From: Brevibacillus ruminantium | Lineage (GTDB): Bacteria; Bacillota; Bacilli; Brevibacillales; Brevibacillaceae | Direction: 5' to 3' | DNA: 64,000 nucleotides | Assembly (NCBI RefSeq): GCF_023746555.1 | Contig: NZ_CP098755.1 | Coordinates: forward strand, 5,109,001-5,173,000 | In this document: piece by piece, positions 7,761-17,252 of the stretch | Layout of the letters: each line of letters starts with the position of its first letter | Numbering within the stretch: the first letter of the stretch is position 1 | Position numbers and translations under genes: made by a program | Notes under the pieces: generated by a model | What the model saw: the letters and a program-made list of their open reading frames with translations, nothing else | Told to the model about the DNA's origin: nothing | Databases searched by the model: none

Positions 7761-10654
7761 TTACCTTATCAACCTCAGCCTGAACTTCTGCCAGTGTCAG
7801 ATCATCTTTTTTAGCTGCTTTTGCTGCATCGATAGCTGTTTTGTAATCATCGAATTTTGCATCTTCGACATTATTTACACCAGCATCTTTCAGATCTTTA
7901 GCAGTGTAAGTTCCGCTGTTGATTGCTTTCAGTGCTTCTTCTGCTGGATCTACCGCAGGAGTGTTTACCTTGTCAACCTCAGCCTGAACTTCTGCCAGTG
8001 TCAAAGCTTTCCCTTTTTCAGCCCTAGCGGCATCAATTGCCGCTTTGTAATCAGCGAATTTCGTTTCATCAACTTTGGATACACCCGCTTTAGTTAAATC
8101 AGCAGCTGTGTAGGTTCCGCTGTTAATTGCATCTAAGGCATTAGTTGCAATTTTTTCTTCTACATAGAAGGTGAAGCTATAATCACCCGACAACTTAAGT
8201 CCTTTATTTGACTCAAGGTATTTGGACAATGTAATTACATTGCTGTATTTTGCCGAGAGTGTTCCGTCCGGCAGGTGAATTGTAATTTTTCGTTTGTCTG
8301 GATCCTTTTTGCCAGCTTCAGTAAACGTAATGAGGGTATCTTTTGGTAATGTAACCCCGTTTACAGTATAGTTTGAAGGACTCAAAGCATTACCGACGGT
8401 ACCAGTGGTTTTTACCTCTGATGTAAATACAATCTCAATTGTATCGTCTTGAGCTTCATTCAGGTAACCCTTGATACCATTGGTTGCAACTCGGAAGTTT
8501 TCTTCAACAGCTTCACTTGGTGTAACTTTGAATTTTTGTGTCAACGTAGCGGCAGTATTACCGACATCATCCGAGATTGAGCGGACGATGATCTCCCAAT
8601 TCACATCTCCACCTTCGTCAACAACTTCTTGAATGGATTTACCCTGATTCTTATCTACTTTTGCAATGATCACTGTGTCCTTATGATCGTCTGTGGCGTA
8701 ACCGTCAATAATACCTCTGATGGTGACATACTCACCATCTTTGTTTTTACCGACGAATTCAGCAGTAGGAATAGGTGTCTCTTTGCCTTGTGGTGGTGTA
8801 TTGGGTTCTCCATCAATATCTGGTCCCAATTTAACCGGTTTACTCATCTCGACGTGGAAGACATCTTTACCAACTTGCTTGATACCTTTAATCTCTGGAC
8901 TCTTAGTATCAGGAGCTTTCATAATAGGATCATTCAGGAGTAAGCTAATCTCCTCGTTTGTCTTTCCATTACCCTCATACAGAATACTTCCAGCAGGAAT
9001 AAACAGACGATACTGATCATTGTAGTAGTTCTTTTTGGTTACTTCTGTATCGTAGCTTCTAGTCCAGTCTGCTTTTAACTCAAATACATACTCAGAAGCG
9101 GTTATTTTGTGGATTTCAAGCTCCGGTAAAATTTGATTACCGTCTTTATCTTTGCCAGGGTATTTCTCATTTAAGAATTCGTCATCATCCCCGGACTTGA
9201 TCGTTACCCAGTTTCCGTTTTTGTTCAGAACTTGGAATTGAACCTGTTTATCAGAGAGTTTATCTACTACTTCGGGTTTTTCTTGTCCTTCAACTTTTTC
9301 CAGACCTACAATCGCCTTGTTGAAATTAACCCGGAATTGTTCTGGAGATTCCACAGATACTTTTGCAGTTGGTACTGTTTCATCTGCATAAACTGTAAAG
9401 TTCAACGACTGGTTAGCAGAGATGTTATTCGGGTCTGTTATACCAGCAAAATCCTTGATTGCAGAAAGCTGAATAGAGTGAAGTCCTGGCGACATAAAGC
9501 CGTCTGTCTTAACTGTCAAGATATGGCGCTTATCAGAACGTGTTGCAGGGTCAAAGTCGCCAAAACCTGCAGATTTAATGGCTACTAATCGACCATCAAT
9601 TGCATATTTTGCGTCATGAATCGGTTTGGAGAATTTAACAACTACAGTGTTTAAGTTTTCTGCTTCCACAAACGTAGCCTCAGGCTTACGAGTATCCACT
9701 AACACGAAGCTTTTCTGGATTACCTTATCCCCAGTGCTAGTTTTGAGATGTGATACCTCAAGTTGTACTTCCTTGTTATCCTCCAAGTACTCGTCTTTTG
9801 TAAGGATAATTTCGATCGCTTTTGGATTTTTATCCGACACTTTTAAGCCAAGTACTTTCTTTGTAGTTTTAAAGTTATCTTGGGATACTTTAAAATCTAC
9901 GTTTTCTTTTTTCACAGCAATTCCATCTTCGACTTTGACTAAGTCTTTAGCTTTGTCATATTCAAGAAAGTCCGCAACAGTCACTTCTTTATCGAAATAC
10001 GCTATTACACGATCAGCAGAAGTAGAAGTAACATTGAGCAAAACTGGAAGTGAGTCTTGGTCTACATCACTAAGATCCAGTTTAAAGTGTACATTCTTCG
10101 TTCCAACTACTTTACCAATCAGATCCTTGTAGTCACCAGATGCCTCAATGATTTGTGCATCTACTTTGGCGACAACATCGTAATCGGAAGGCTCGGAAGT
10201 CAACGCTACTTGAGCGATTCCATCTTGTACGGTTACACGATCATTCGCCAGGTTACCACGAGTGGTACTGAATGCAATCAGTACATTATCAGCATTTTTA
10301 TCCACTTCACCGGTAACTTTGTCTTTAAGCTTTGCGGTAATAATCAGGTTGTCGAGGCCGTCTGCCAGAATTGAATCACCTTTAGCGTTTGTTTCCAACT
10401 CCAATTCGTAAAGGTCTGTTATGGCAGGGGTTTTGAATTTAGCTTCTACAGGATCTACTGTTTTTCCATCAACTAATACGTCTGTGGCAACAACAGTATA
10501 TTCCGTTTCGTATTTCAAGCCGGTTACCGCTAACTCAACTGTTTTCTTATCCTCAGCCAACTTAGCTGATTCAACTACAGCACCAGCAATAGTGAAGTTT
10601 TCACCTTTAACGGAATCAACCGCTTTGTTAAATTTCACTTGAACTTTCGTTTTC

Positions 10655-10664
10655 GTAATAGCAC
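10655..10664 (-). repeat. Cassette 5' boundary decamer, copy 2
   Basis: GTGCTATTAC on the minus strand is the last sequence shared with the complete outer wall protein gene (28297-28306). Immediately upstream of it the two copies become unrelated. Confidence 0.65.
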
Positions 10665-11033
10665 AACCCCAACCTGGAAATTTGGCGGAATTTTCAGAAA
10701 CAAACCTCAAGCGGCTCAAGGATTTTGCAAAACGTGTTGCACAACCATTTGTAGAACGATAGAAAATGGAGTCACCAAGTTGCAAAAGAAAGGAAACCAC
10801 GAGAAAGTGGAATCAACCATTTCCCAAAGACAGTTTTCCACCCCATTTTCACAAAAAGAGAGGCGCTCCCCAAGCAACCCAAGGGGTTTGCTCGTTGTCT
10901 TGGCCAACAAGTCCCATGTTGCTCGTTTTTTGTAGAGCATCTCCCACTCGTTGTTTTTCGCCTCACGCTCGAAGAAAAAAAGAAAACGGCAACCTCGAAC
11001 CTCTTCGAACAGCGCTGCCGCTTCCCACAGTCC
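10665..11033 (-). other. Intergenic spacer between recombinase module B and cassette 2
   Basis: No convincing gene is seen. The part next to the cassette holds several TTGCAA / TGTGCAACA near-palindromes (about 10728-10800), which are uncommon elsewhere in the window. A weak GGCAGCG...TTGCC hairpin with a following T run (about 10980-11020) may terminate module B. Confidence 0.4.
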
Positions 11034-11846
11034 TCACCTTTCCCCTAGTAGCGTGTCAATCTCCCGCTCGTACCCGTACCGTCGAAAGAAGTCAATCAAA
11101 GCCACTTCAAAAACGTCGCGTTGATTGATGTTTTTCTCCTTCGCATACTCCTTGACCAGATTGTCCAACGTATTTGGTACGTGAATCGTTTTTGACGTAA
11201 GTATCCCAGGAACCATGTATCTTGGTAGCTTTGCTCCATTAGGGCCGGGCAGGATTAATCGAAACAGCTTTTCCTTGTTTCTCTCCATCAACTCAAGAAG
11301 TGGAAGAAAACGAGTGAAATCCACTTCCCCGGCATCCTGATCGTAACTAGATACACCCATCGGTGGTTCAACTCCAGTCCCAGCTTCCCCTGATACGACC
11401 ATTGTTTGTCCGCGATTAATGACACCAGTTTCTTCAATGAGCCCAATCTTTTGAACATAATTTTTCTTATCCGTCGACCACTCGTACCCTTTACCCTTCA
11501 TGTAGTCCGCCATTTCCCGATGGTCAGAAAAGCCCAGTTGCTTTGCGATTACCACTGGATCAGCACCTTCCTTCTCAAAGAAGGAAAGTACACTAGCTAC
11601 CTTCGGTGACGAAGCAATCGCTGAATGGATTGACTTTACATCCACACGACTAAACTCTGGGACGTACGTCTGTTTGACCCTATCCCAAATAAAGTTTTTG
11701 CGCCTCATGTAAATGTCCAGTGACTTGTAGTTTTTGTACCCGAACTCTGCGGCCAATTCATCCCTGGACTTTCCTTCCGCCAATCCACGCAAGATTGCGT
11801 TCACTCGTTCGTCGTAAACTGGTTTTTTATCCTCTGGTAATGACAT
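11034..11846 (-). CDS. Recombinase partner protein B
   Basis: 270 residues, the same length as the protein at 5514-6326 and clearly paralogous along the whole length. It shares VYDERVNAILRGLAEGKSRDE, YKNYKSLDIYMRRKNF, the second repeat SDHREMADYMKGKGYEWSTD, and the C-terminal DNLVKEYAKEKNINQRDVFE ... RRYGYEREIDTLLG. The middle (about residues 135-180) differs most and looks like a linker. It follows the recombinase gene by 86 bases in the same direction. The two pairs have diverged too far to be a recent duplication, so the pairing itself is conserved. The function is unknown; a DNA-binding accessory role is inferred. Confidence 0.75.
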   Translation of the reverse strand: MSLPEDKKPVYDERVNAILRGLAEGKSRDELAAEFGYKNYKSLDIYMRRKNFIWDRVKQTYVPEFSRVDVKSIHSAIASSPKVASVLSFFEKEGADPVVIAKQLGFSDHREMADYMKGKGYEWSTDKKNYVQKIGLIEETGVINRGQTMVVSGEAGTGVEPPMGVSSYDQDAGEVDFTRFLPLLELMERNKEKLFRLILPGPNGAKLPRYMVPGILTSKTIHVPNTLDNLVKEYAKEKNINQRDVFEVALIDFFRRYGYEREIDTLLGER

Positions 11847-11932
11847 GCAACACGCATCCTTTCCTTATTATATAGTGAAAATTACATGCTGGAAAAAAGG
11901 ACGGGGCTGAGGGCCCCGTCTAGCAGGCTTAC

Positions 11933-12799
11933 CTACAATACATTAACTGCTTCGCACAGTTCCTCAATGTTGCTGTGCGTATAAATACTGGTCACTTTCA
12001 ATGATGAATGCCCCAACAGCTTCTGGATTTTGACCAGGTTCACTTCCTTCTTCACCAGTTGGCTGGCAAAGCTATGTCGCAGGATGTGTGCCGTCACTTT
12101 CTTTTTCCACTTCAGTTTGGTAACAGTTTCGCCAAGCACCCTGTTCACATATACCGGAGAAAGCATTCCCGTCTTGCCTGTGGCAAAGAAGTAATTGGAC
12201 GATACCTTTGGCCGCTGCTTTTTAACATATTCGACCAATAAGGGAAGTAGCTTGTCCGAGATCGGAACGGTACGATCCTTGTTCCCTTTTCCCGCAATGA
12301 CACGAATCCTCTTCTCGTCTAAATCTACTGTGTCTAACGTCAAATTCAGACATTCAGAAATACGCAGCCCTGTGTAGTACAAGGTCAAGACTACAAGTTT
12401 GATAAGCGGGTGTTCAATCGCATCGACCAGTTGCATGACTTCGGATTCAGACAGATGCGTCCGCTCCTTTTGCTGTAACTTTGGCGGTTCCACAGAAAGC
12501 GCTATATTCCGCTTCACAAACTCCTTCTTGTAGGCATAGTCAAAGAATGAACGAAGCGTGTACAATCTTCTTGAACGGCTAGCTGGTGCTTGCCCTTGCT
12601 TTTGCAATTGCTCCAGGAACGACTCCAAGTCACTAACCTTCACCTCCTCGATGTAAAAAGCCCCGTTGTACCTTTTTTCCATAAAACGAGTAAACATCTC
12701 TAAATCTTTGGAGTAGCCACTGATTGTTTCAGGACTCCGCTCAATCGCTTGCATGTGCTGGAGAAATTTCTGGACGACTTCAGTAAACAGGTACATCAT
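11933..12799 (-). CDS. Tyrosine recombinase B (XerC/XerD-like)
   Basis: 288 residues with ribosome binding site GGGAGAGTGAC before ATGATG. The catalytic residues are complete: TGLRISECLNLTLD (Arg), VIAGKGNKDR (Lys), HILRHSFASQL (His/Arg), LLGHSSLKV (His) and TSIYTHSN (Tyr). It is the paralogue of recombinase A and keeps the same C-terminal pattern, but lies in the opposite orientation, so the two modules face each other across cassette 2. A plausible promoter upstream has TTGAAA and TATTAT boxes about 15-17 bases apart. Roles that fit are inversion or exchange of the S-layer cassettes, or mobility of the module. Confidence 0.9.
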   Translation of the reverse strand: MMYLFTEVVQKFLQHMQAIERSPETISGYSKDLEMFTRFMEKRYNGAFYIEEVKVSDLESFLEQLQKQGQAPASRSRRLYTLRSFFDYAYKKEFVKRNIALSVEPPKLQQKERTHLSESEVMQLVDAIEHPLIKLVVLTLYYTGLRISECLNLTLDTVDLDEKRIRVIAGKGNKDRTVPISDKLLPLLVEYVKKQRPKVSSNYFFATGKTGMLSPVYVNRVLGETVTKLKWKKKVTAHILRHSFASQLVKKEVNLVKIQKLLGHSSLKVTSIYTHSNIEELCEAVNVL

Positions 12800-13258
12800 G
12801 TCACTCTCCCTTTATATTCTTCATAGGAATAATATCTAACTGTAAAAGATTTCAAGACGTTTTTTGTGGGACGCGACCCACCCCATCGACCCACTCTGGG
12901 TCGCGGCGAAAGCCTTGCCTGTCAAGGAAAGACAACCCGCGACCCAGGAGACCCAATCTTTTTTTCAGATAAACATACATTTTTTTGCAAATTTTGTCTG
13001 AAGTGAAATGCTCTTTTCCAATCTGTTTTTTTCCGCTGGAAACCAACCGCCCAAGGCTGTCTCGCTCATCTTGTGGGATCTTTACAGGTACGGGATCTTT
13101 CCAAACCGAACGAGAACGTGCTTTGGGATCTTTTTTTCAATGACACTCGCAAACAAGGTGGGTCGAGTGGGTCAGGGAAACAAAACCCTTGGAAGACATC
13201 AAACCTGCACGTCACCGGACGGGTCAGGGTAGTGGGACGCGTCCCGACATGGCTCCAG
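12800..13258. other. Palindrome- and GGGTC-rich noncoding region
   Basis: No gene is supported in these 459 bases. It contains GTGGGACGCGACCCAC (12866-12881), a 10-base-pair stem TGGGTCGCGG / CCGCGACCCA (about 12897-12947) with a nested CCTTG / CAAGG hairpin, the perfect palindrome GGGACGCGTCCC (13234-13245), several GGGTC boxes in both orientations, and three GGGATCTTT boxes (about 13074-13134). Such clustering suggests binding sites for a replication, partition or recombination protein. Confidence 0.5.
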
Positions 13259-15277
13259 TTAATCCAGATCCGCCACATTTACCTCTGTGTAATCCTCGGC
13301 ATCATCCAAACGTCGTTTACCGACTGGCTTCGTTTTGCTGGTAACAAATGAGGAGGGGAGTGGTTCCCTTTTCAGCATCTCCAGCAAAGAATCGTCAAAC
13401 AAGAAAATGTGTACATCGATGCGTGGTTTATCGGGTTCAATTTTCCGTTTTCTTGTCAGCTTTTTTTCTTCGTGATCCATATAACCTTTTGCTTTCATGC
13501 TTTGAAGCACCACAGAACTGTCGTCGAATCCACCTTCATGAATTAGCCTGCGAAATGGCTCTTTCATAATCTCGACTTCGACCCCTTTGCCAGGATGACG
13601 AGTAATTCTCCCCATGCAATCTCGACTGGGGGGAGCCCCATCCATGATAAAATGCGCCTGATATTCAACGACCTTTTGCTTCAGATACTGGTACGCCCGC
13701 TCGCCGAGATCACGACTTTCGATATTCTCCTGATCCATTTTCAGCAAGAACGCCAGAATGCCGTCGATGTTTACCTGAAAATCAAACAATTCATTCATCA
13801 ATTCAGCCGTAGCGAGGATGAGCGCAAATCGGTCTGCGATACGTGCCGACAAGCCGTCTTTGTATTCCATTTTTTCGCAGCAAATCGTCGACCATTTCTT
13901 CCATCGTTCAATGATGTCGTCCTTGCCTTTACGTAGAAGATATTCAACAAACCTGGGTCCTGCATGACCGTAGTGTTCAAACAGTCCTTCTTTGATTTTT
14001 TTTGCATTATCTGGGGAAGTTGTCCACTTTATATTCCCGATTTCCTGTAACCGAACCGAAAGCCCGGCATTTTGGTTCGATTTAGCTTTCAGCGAGTGTT
14101 CCGCAGTCGAAAACACGATGCCGCTCCAAGATTCACGTTTACGCTCCTCAACCTCTTTGGTCATCCGTGCTTTCTCGCGTCCCTCGGCCAAAAGATACAA
14201 AAATTCAGTGAAGTTATTCATTCGATTCATGGATGCTTCGTCTAATGTGATAGGTATACCATGCTTTTCCTTAATCTGGGCAACCAACCCGTTTAATGTG
14301 CCGTGCCATTGGAGGATGAGCCCCCCTTCCTGTTTGGAAGGAAGGGCAAACGGAGAGATAAAGACCCGCAAAGCAGACGTCTTCCCTTGACTAGAATCGC
14401 CAAAGATATGAAACATTAGCACCTCGATATCGATGAACCGGGCAATGAGAGAAATCAGAGGGGAAGCAAAACCGCAAACTAGCGCAAATTCGAGGGGGAT
14501 ATATCCCAGCACTTCTTGCTCAATGACTTGCTTCCACCCCGCATACGTTCCTTTTTGAAGCGATAGATCATCAACATATTCAGAGGAATACGGGAGATTG
14601 GAGCCTATCATCTTCTGATGTTTATAAACCAAAGCCCCATCGTGTTTGGCCCACCCAAGCTTCTTGTGAACTTTCTTTAATGGTGCGGCATCCTCATGTA
14701 AAGATAAGAATTTTGCAATGTGACGGACTTTATGGTTGGGTACATCCACACCATAATCGAGTAATTTCGTTAATTCGTTGACTTGAAGCTGGGATCTCTT
14801 TATCTTCAACTCATGCCACTGATCTATAAACCAATATCGTAATACGATCTGGTACATCCCATCGTCAATGTTCTGTTGGGTTTCTTTGATAAACACCAAA
14901 TTTGCAAACCGCTTTTCCTTCAATTTTCCACTCTTGTCCTTTTTCAATATAAACAAGTCAGTGCCACGCCCCACAAATTCCCCGTAACGAAACTCGCCAG
15001 ATGAATGGGGCCAGTTGGACTTCGTTTTCTTTTTAGACAGCGGTACCGATGCAGGAATCGGCAGGGATTGTCCGTCCGAGTCATCCACCTCACGGGCAGG
15101 TAAGGATACCTCTGCTGGCTCCTGATCAAAATCGAGAGTATCTTCATCGAGGTCTGAATCCCCGGTGACCTCTGTATCCACTTCCATATCCGTATCCAGA
15201 TCCAGGTCAAAATCCGTGACGTCATTGGTACGGTTAATTTTTTGGCGGTTTGTTTTGGGAAATTGATCAAAGTTCAT
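13259..15277 (-). CDS. DUF927-type ATPase/helicase-like protein of a mobile element
   Basis: 672 residues, start ATG after AAGGAGGATCAACAA. The first 90 residues are acidic and low-complexity (runs of Asp/Glu). The core has the Walker A motif FGDSSQGKTSALRV (about residue 290), then LDEASMNRM and a conserved VFSTAEHSLKAKSNQNAGLS region. This is the layout of DUF927 proteins, which are found on phages, phage-inducible islands and integrative elements as replication-associated helicases or primase-helicases. It is followed by the GGGTC-rich region and recombinase B. The family call comes from motif pattern only; the replication role is inferred. Confidence 0.7.
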   Translation of the reverse strand: MNFDQFPKTNRQKINRTNDVTDFDLDLDTDMEVDTEVTGDSDLDEDTLDFDQEPAEVSLPAREVDDSDGQSLPIPASVPLSKKKTKSNWPHSSGEFRYGEFVGRGTDLFILKKDKSGKLKEKRFANLVFIKETQQNIDDGMYQIVLRYWFIDQWHELKIKRSQLQVNELTKLLDYGVDVPNHKVRHIAKFLSLHEDAAPLKKVHKKLGWAKHDGALVYKHQKMIGSNLPYSSEYVDDLSLQKGTYAGWKQVIEQEVLGYIPLEFALVCGFASPLISLIARFIDIEVLMFHIFGDSSQGKTSALRVFISPFALPSKQEGGLILQWHGTLNGLVAQIKEKHGIPITLDEASMNRMNNFTEFLYLLAEGREKARMTKEVEERKRESWSGIVFSTAEHSLKAKSNQNAGLSVRLQEIGNIKWTTSPDNAKKIKEGLFEHYGHAGPRFVEYLLRKGKDDIIERWKKWSTICCEKMEYKDGLSARIADRFALILATAELMNELFDFQVNIDGILAFLLKMDQENIESRDLGERAYQYLKQKVVEYQAHFIMDGAPPSRDCMGRITRHPGKGVEVEIMKEPFRRLIHEGGFDDSSVVLQSMKAKGYMDHEEKKLTRKRKIEPDKPRIDVHIFLFDDSLLEMLKREPLPSSFVTSKTKPVGKRRLDDAEDYTEVNVADLD

Positions 15278-15357
15278 TTGTTGATCCTCCTTGTCTCATC
15301 TCAGAAATTTGTGTATAGCTGGGAGAGGGAGCCCCCCTCCCACTGCTCGCGGCACTA

Positions 15358-15912
15358 TTACTCCTTCACATGAATGAAGGCGACCGTATTTTTCCCCCGC
15401 CCTTTGTAAGTAACATCGGAGAAGGTAATGGACGTACGGTTGCTAAAGTCCAGTTCGTAACGATCGGTAATTTGTTTAACCAGCTCGCTTCGGTAGATAA
15501 TGTGCTTCGTACCGCTTTCTCTCATAGAGTAAGAAGTAAATTGATCCCCGAGATACACTGAAACGGCGATCCGATCCTCACCGAATCCGATTTGAACGGT
15601 TTTAGGATGCTGAAGCCGCTCCATAAGCTCCTTACTGAGCGCGACTCTCATACCGTTTTGGGAATTAACAATCGACATTACTCCTGCTTTTCCGACCGAT
15701 CTGTCTTGCTGATTGCATACGGACGGAGTAATATCAGACAAATCTACGTCTTCATGATCGTCATCCGATTCATCCTGATCAAAATCGTCGCCGGAATCAG
15801 CAACTTCTTCTACTTCTGCTACTTCTTCTACTTCTGCTACTTCTTCAACGTCTTCAATAGTTTCAATATCTTCGATGTCCATATCCAATTCAGTATTGAT
15901 CATGTTTTCCAT
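15358..15912 (-). CDS. Acidic hypothetical protein
   Basis: 184 residues from the ATG preceded by AAGGAG with a 9-base spacing. Residues 15-60 are almost entirely acidic, with a short repeat of EVEEVA units. The C-terminal 120 residues are ordered-looking (KTVQIGFGEDRIAVSVYLGD ... KGRGKNTVAFIHVKE). I do not recognise the family. It lies 80 bases upstream of the DUF927 gene in the same direction and shares its acidic N-terminal style, so the two may form one operon. Confidence 0.6.
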   Translation of the reverse strand: MENMINTELDMDIEDIETIEDVEEVAEVEEVAEVEEVADSGDDFDQDESDDDHEDVDLSDITPSVCNQQDRSVGKAGVMSIVNSQNGMRVALSKELMERLQHPKTVQIGFGEDRIAVSVYLGDQFTSYSMRESGTKHIIYRSELVKQITDRYELDFSNRTSITFSDVTYKGRGKNTVAFIHVKE

Positions 15913-16001
15913 GTGTACATGCTCCTTCACTTTGTTTTTGTGCAGCTTGATTGAACGTGTTGACCAGCCATGATCTGATCGTCAGTCACCAAATTCGTGT
16001 T

Positions 16002-16544
16002 CTAATGAGAGGATAGAGTGGTGAGTAAAGGTGGATCATCCGCAGAAACCAACCACCAATCATATCTTTTGTCTGTAACAGGCTGATTGAGCAGGTTCTC
16101 CTCTTTCAAAACATCATCAATGTAGAGTTGAAGTAACTGGCCAATGGTTTCTTTCAGGGAAAAGTCGCATTCCATCACATCGAAGCACATGAGATGACGG
16201 ACTTTTGTCTCCAATTTCTTGAGGAAGCTTGCCCGATGTCTTTTTGTCTGAAAGCCTACATTTCCCCGCAGACTCCACCTGGCGGTGAAAGAGGTACCCA
16301 GCTCGCCAACTGACTCAAAAACTTGAACCGACGGTATCGTCCCATCGAACAGGGGAAGGTCGTCATTGCGCAGTTTCTCGTAATAAACATCGTGTCTGAC
16401 GTGAAAAGCCGTGGACATCCCGTCTAACCCCTCGGGATAGCTTCGCTCAACTTCCTCATTGTTTGGATAAACCATCCAAACCGTCTCAATGGATAGATTG
16501 CTTACATAGTCCAATTCAGATTGTGCATTCATACGGTTTGCCAT
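16002..16544 (-). CDS. Hypothetical protein of the accessory region
   Basis: 180 residues from the ATG preceded by AAAGGGGATTCTCAA; the frame stays open further upstream but without a ribosome binding site. Visible features are only general: WMVYPNNEEVERSYPEG near the start and a mixed charged core. I do not recognise a family. It is transcribed toward the acidic protein and the DUF927 gene and probably belongs with them. Confidence 0.5.
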   Translation of the reverse strand: MANRMNAQSELDYVSNLSIETVWMVYPNNEEVERSYPEGLDGMSTAFHVRHDVYYEKLRNDDLPLFDGTIPSVQVFESVGELGTSFTARWSLRGNVGFQTKRHRASFLKKLETKVRHLMCFDVMECDFSLKETIGQLLQLYIDDVLKEENLLNQPVTDKRYDWWLVSADDPPLLTTLSSH

Positions 16545-16741
16545 TTGAGAATCCCCTTTACAAGTATTTGCGGTGATCCGCATCATTTTGAGAGCGTCAA
16601 CCGGCCCGCCACAAGACCAAGGATTCTCCATCCTGATCAAGCCAGTCAAAACGGATAACAACCCTTACCCAGAAACAAAGCTCCGAACCTGCGATACTAG
16701 CGGCGATACCGTGTACGGAAAAGAACCTATGTCTTTTCTCT

Positions 16742-16879
16742 TCAAACCCGAACTACTTCTCTCGGTTTTGGAAGGGTCTCAAGGGTCGGTCGCCGCGAAC
16801 CCTTGAGACAACTGCGTTTGATGCGTCTCCGACAAGGTACCTGCCCAGGGGCACTACACCGAAGAAAGTGACATGCCAA
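16742..16879 (-). CDS. Possible 45-residue Cys/Arg-rich small protein
   Basis: A TTG start sits after AAAGGAGGATCAG. The product (ACHFLRCSAPG ... CRRRIKRSC) has four Cys and one His and is very basic. The ribosome binding site is the only real support. An ATG 5 bases downstream gives a six-codon leader instead. Confidence 0.2.
   Translation of the reverse strand: MACHFLRCSAPGQVPCRRRIKRSCLKGSRRPTLETLPKPREVVRV
16776..16809. repeat. Perfect 11-bp inverted repeat
   Basis: GTCTCAAGGGT and ACCCTTGAGAC are separated by 12 bases, a palindromic stem or an operator. Confidence 0.6.
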
Positions 16880-16969
16880 CTGATCCTCCTTTCGTGCAAC
16901 GGATTCAGTTGAATGCTTATTGGACAGCTTGTAACTGTCCCCCCGATGCTCGGGCGCTTTTTGGCAAAG

Positions 16970-17068
16970 AAAAAAGACGCCCTTCAACAACAAGAATCTT
17001 TTTGAATAGGCCAAATAGACCTAGAGCAAGTAATGCTCTTTCAAAGATTCCCCTTGTTGCTTGGCGTC
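16970..17068 (-). terminator. Large bipartite hairpin ending in a T run
   Basis: Minus strand: GACGCC, CAACAA and GAATCTTTGAA on the 5' side pair with TTCAAAAAGATTC, TTGTTG and GGCGTC on the 3' side, followed by TTTTTT. The loop holds a GAGCA / TGCTC stem. It could end transcription from upstream genes or be the 3' end of a structured RNA. Confidence 0.55.
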
Positions 17069-17115
17069 TAGATACGGACTTCACACGCGGTTATTGTCCG
17101 GCTTACTGACTTGAG

Positions 17116-17223
17116 TTAGCTTGCACGCGGAATTGGCTCGGTGGCCGTTCCAGCAGAGGCTTCCAATGTGGGGTATTCAACTTTAGTAGTTATTCTAGCA
17201 GATGTTTCCTTTCCTATCAACCC
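17116..17223 (-). pseudogene. Possible transposase (TnpB-like) C-terminal remnant
   Basis: A short frame reads TKVEYPTLEASAGTATEPIP then RAS and stop. This resembles the C-terminal tail of some IS200/IS605 TnpB proteins, and the sequence after the stop (GTGTGAAGTCCG-type stem) resembles right-end/omegaRNA sequence. The resemblance is from memory and weak. Confidence 0.25.
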
Positions 17224-17252
17224 TCTTTTTCTAAGATTTCACATTTTCTTTT

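Larger units (their letters stand above)
7177..10664 (-). pseudogene. S-layer cassette 2: silent copy of the outer wall protein lacking its N-terminus
   Basis: The sequence is nearly identical to 23955-28306 and encodes the outer wall protein from SAIT (about residue 135) to the C-terminus. The promoter, signal peptide and first 134 residues are absent. The frame stays open to an ATG at 10800, but those extra residues (10665-10800) are unrelated sequence with no signal peptide. Clusters of substitutions occur around 9180-9620 (for example IKSGDDDEF versus IKSGEVNEF), while other stretches are identical, a pattern compatible with gene conversion. It holds two of the 288-bp C-terminal repeats where the complete gene has five. 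It is most simply a silent cassette or a truncated duplication. Confidence 0.8.
16545..17252. other. 708-base region rich in RNA-like structure
   Basis: No standard gene is supported. On the minus strand it contains, in order, a small protein-like fragment (17116-17223), a long hairpin with a T run (16970-17068), a GGACAG / CTGTCC hairpin (about 16920-16939), a strong AAAGGAGG followed by a short TTG-started ORF, and the inverted repeat GTCTCAAGGGT / ACCCTTGAGAC (16776-16786, 16799-16809). Confidence 0.5.

Noticed and set aside
10665..10800. A real N-terminus for cassette 2 starting at ATG 10800
   Set aside because: The extra residues have no signal peptide, no ribosome binding site and no similarity to the owp N-terminus.
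13066..13278. 70-residue minus-strand ORF over the GGGTC-rich region
   Set aside because: It overlaps the DUF927 stop, has no ribosome binding site, and the region is dominated by palindromes.
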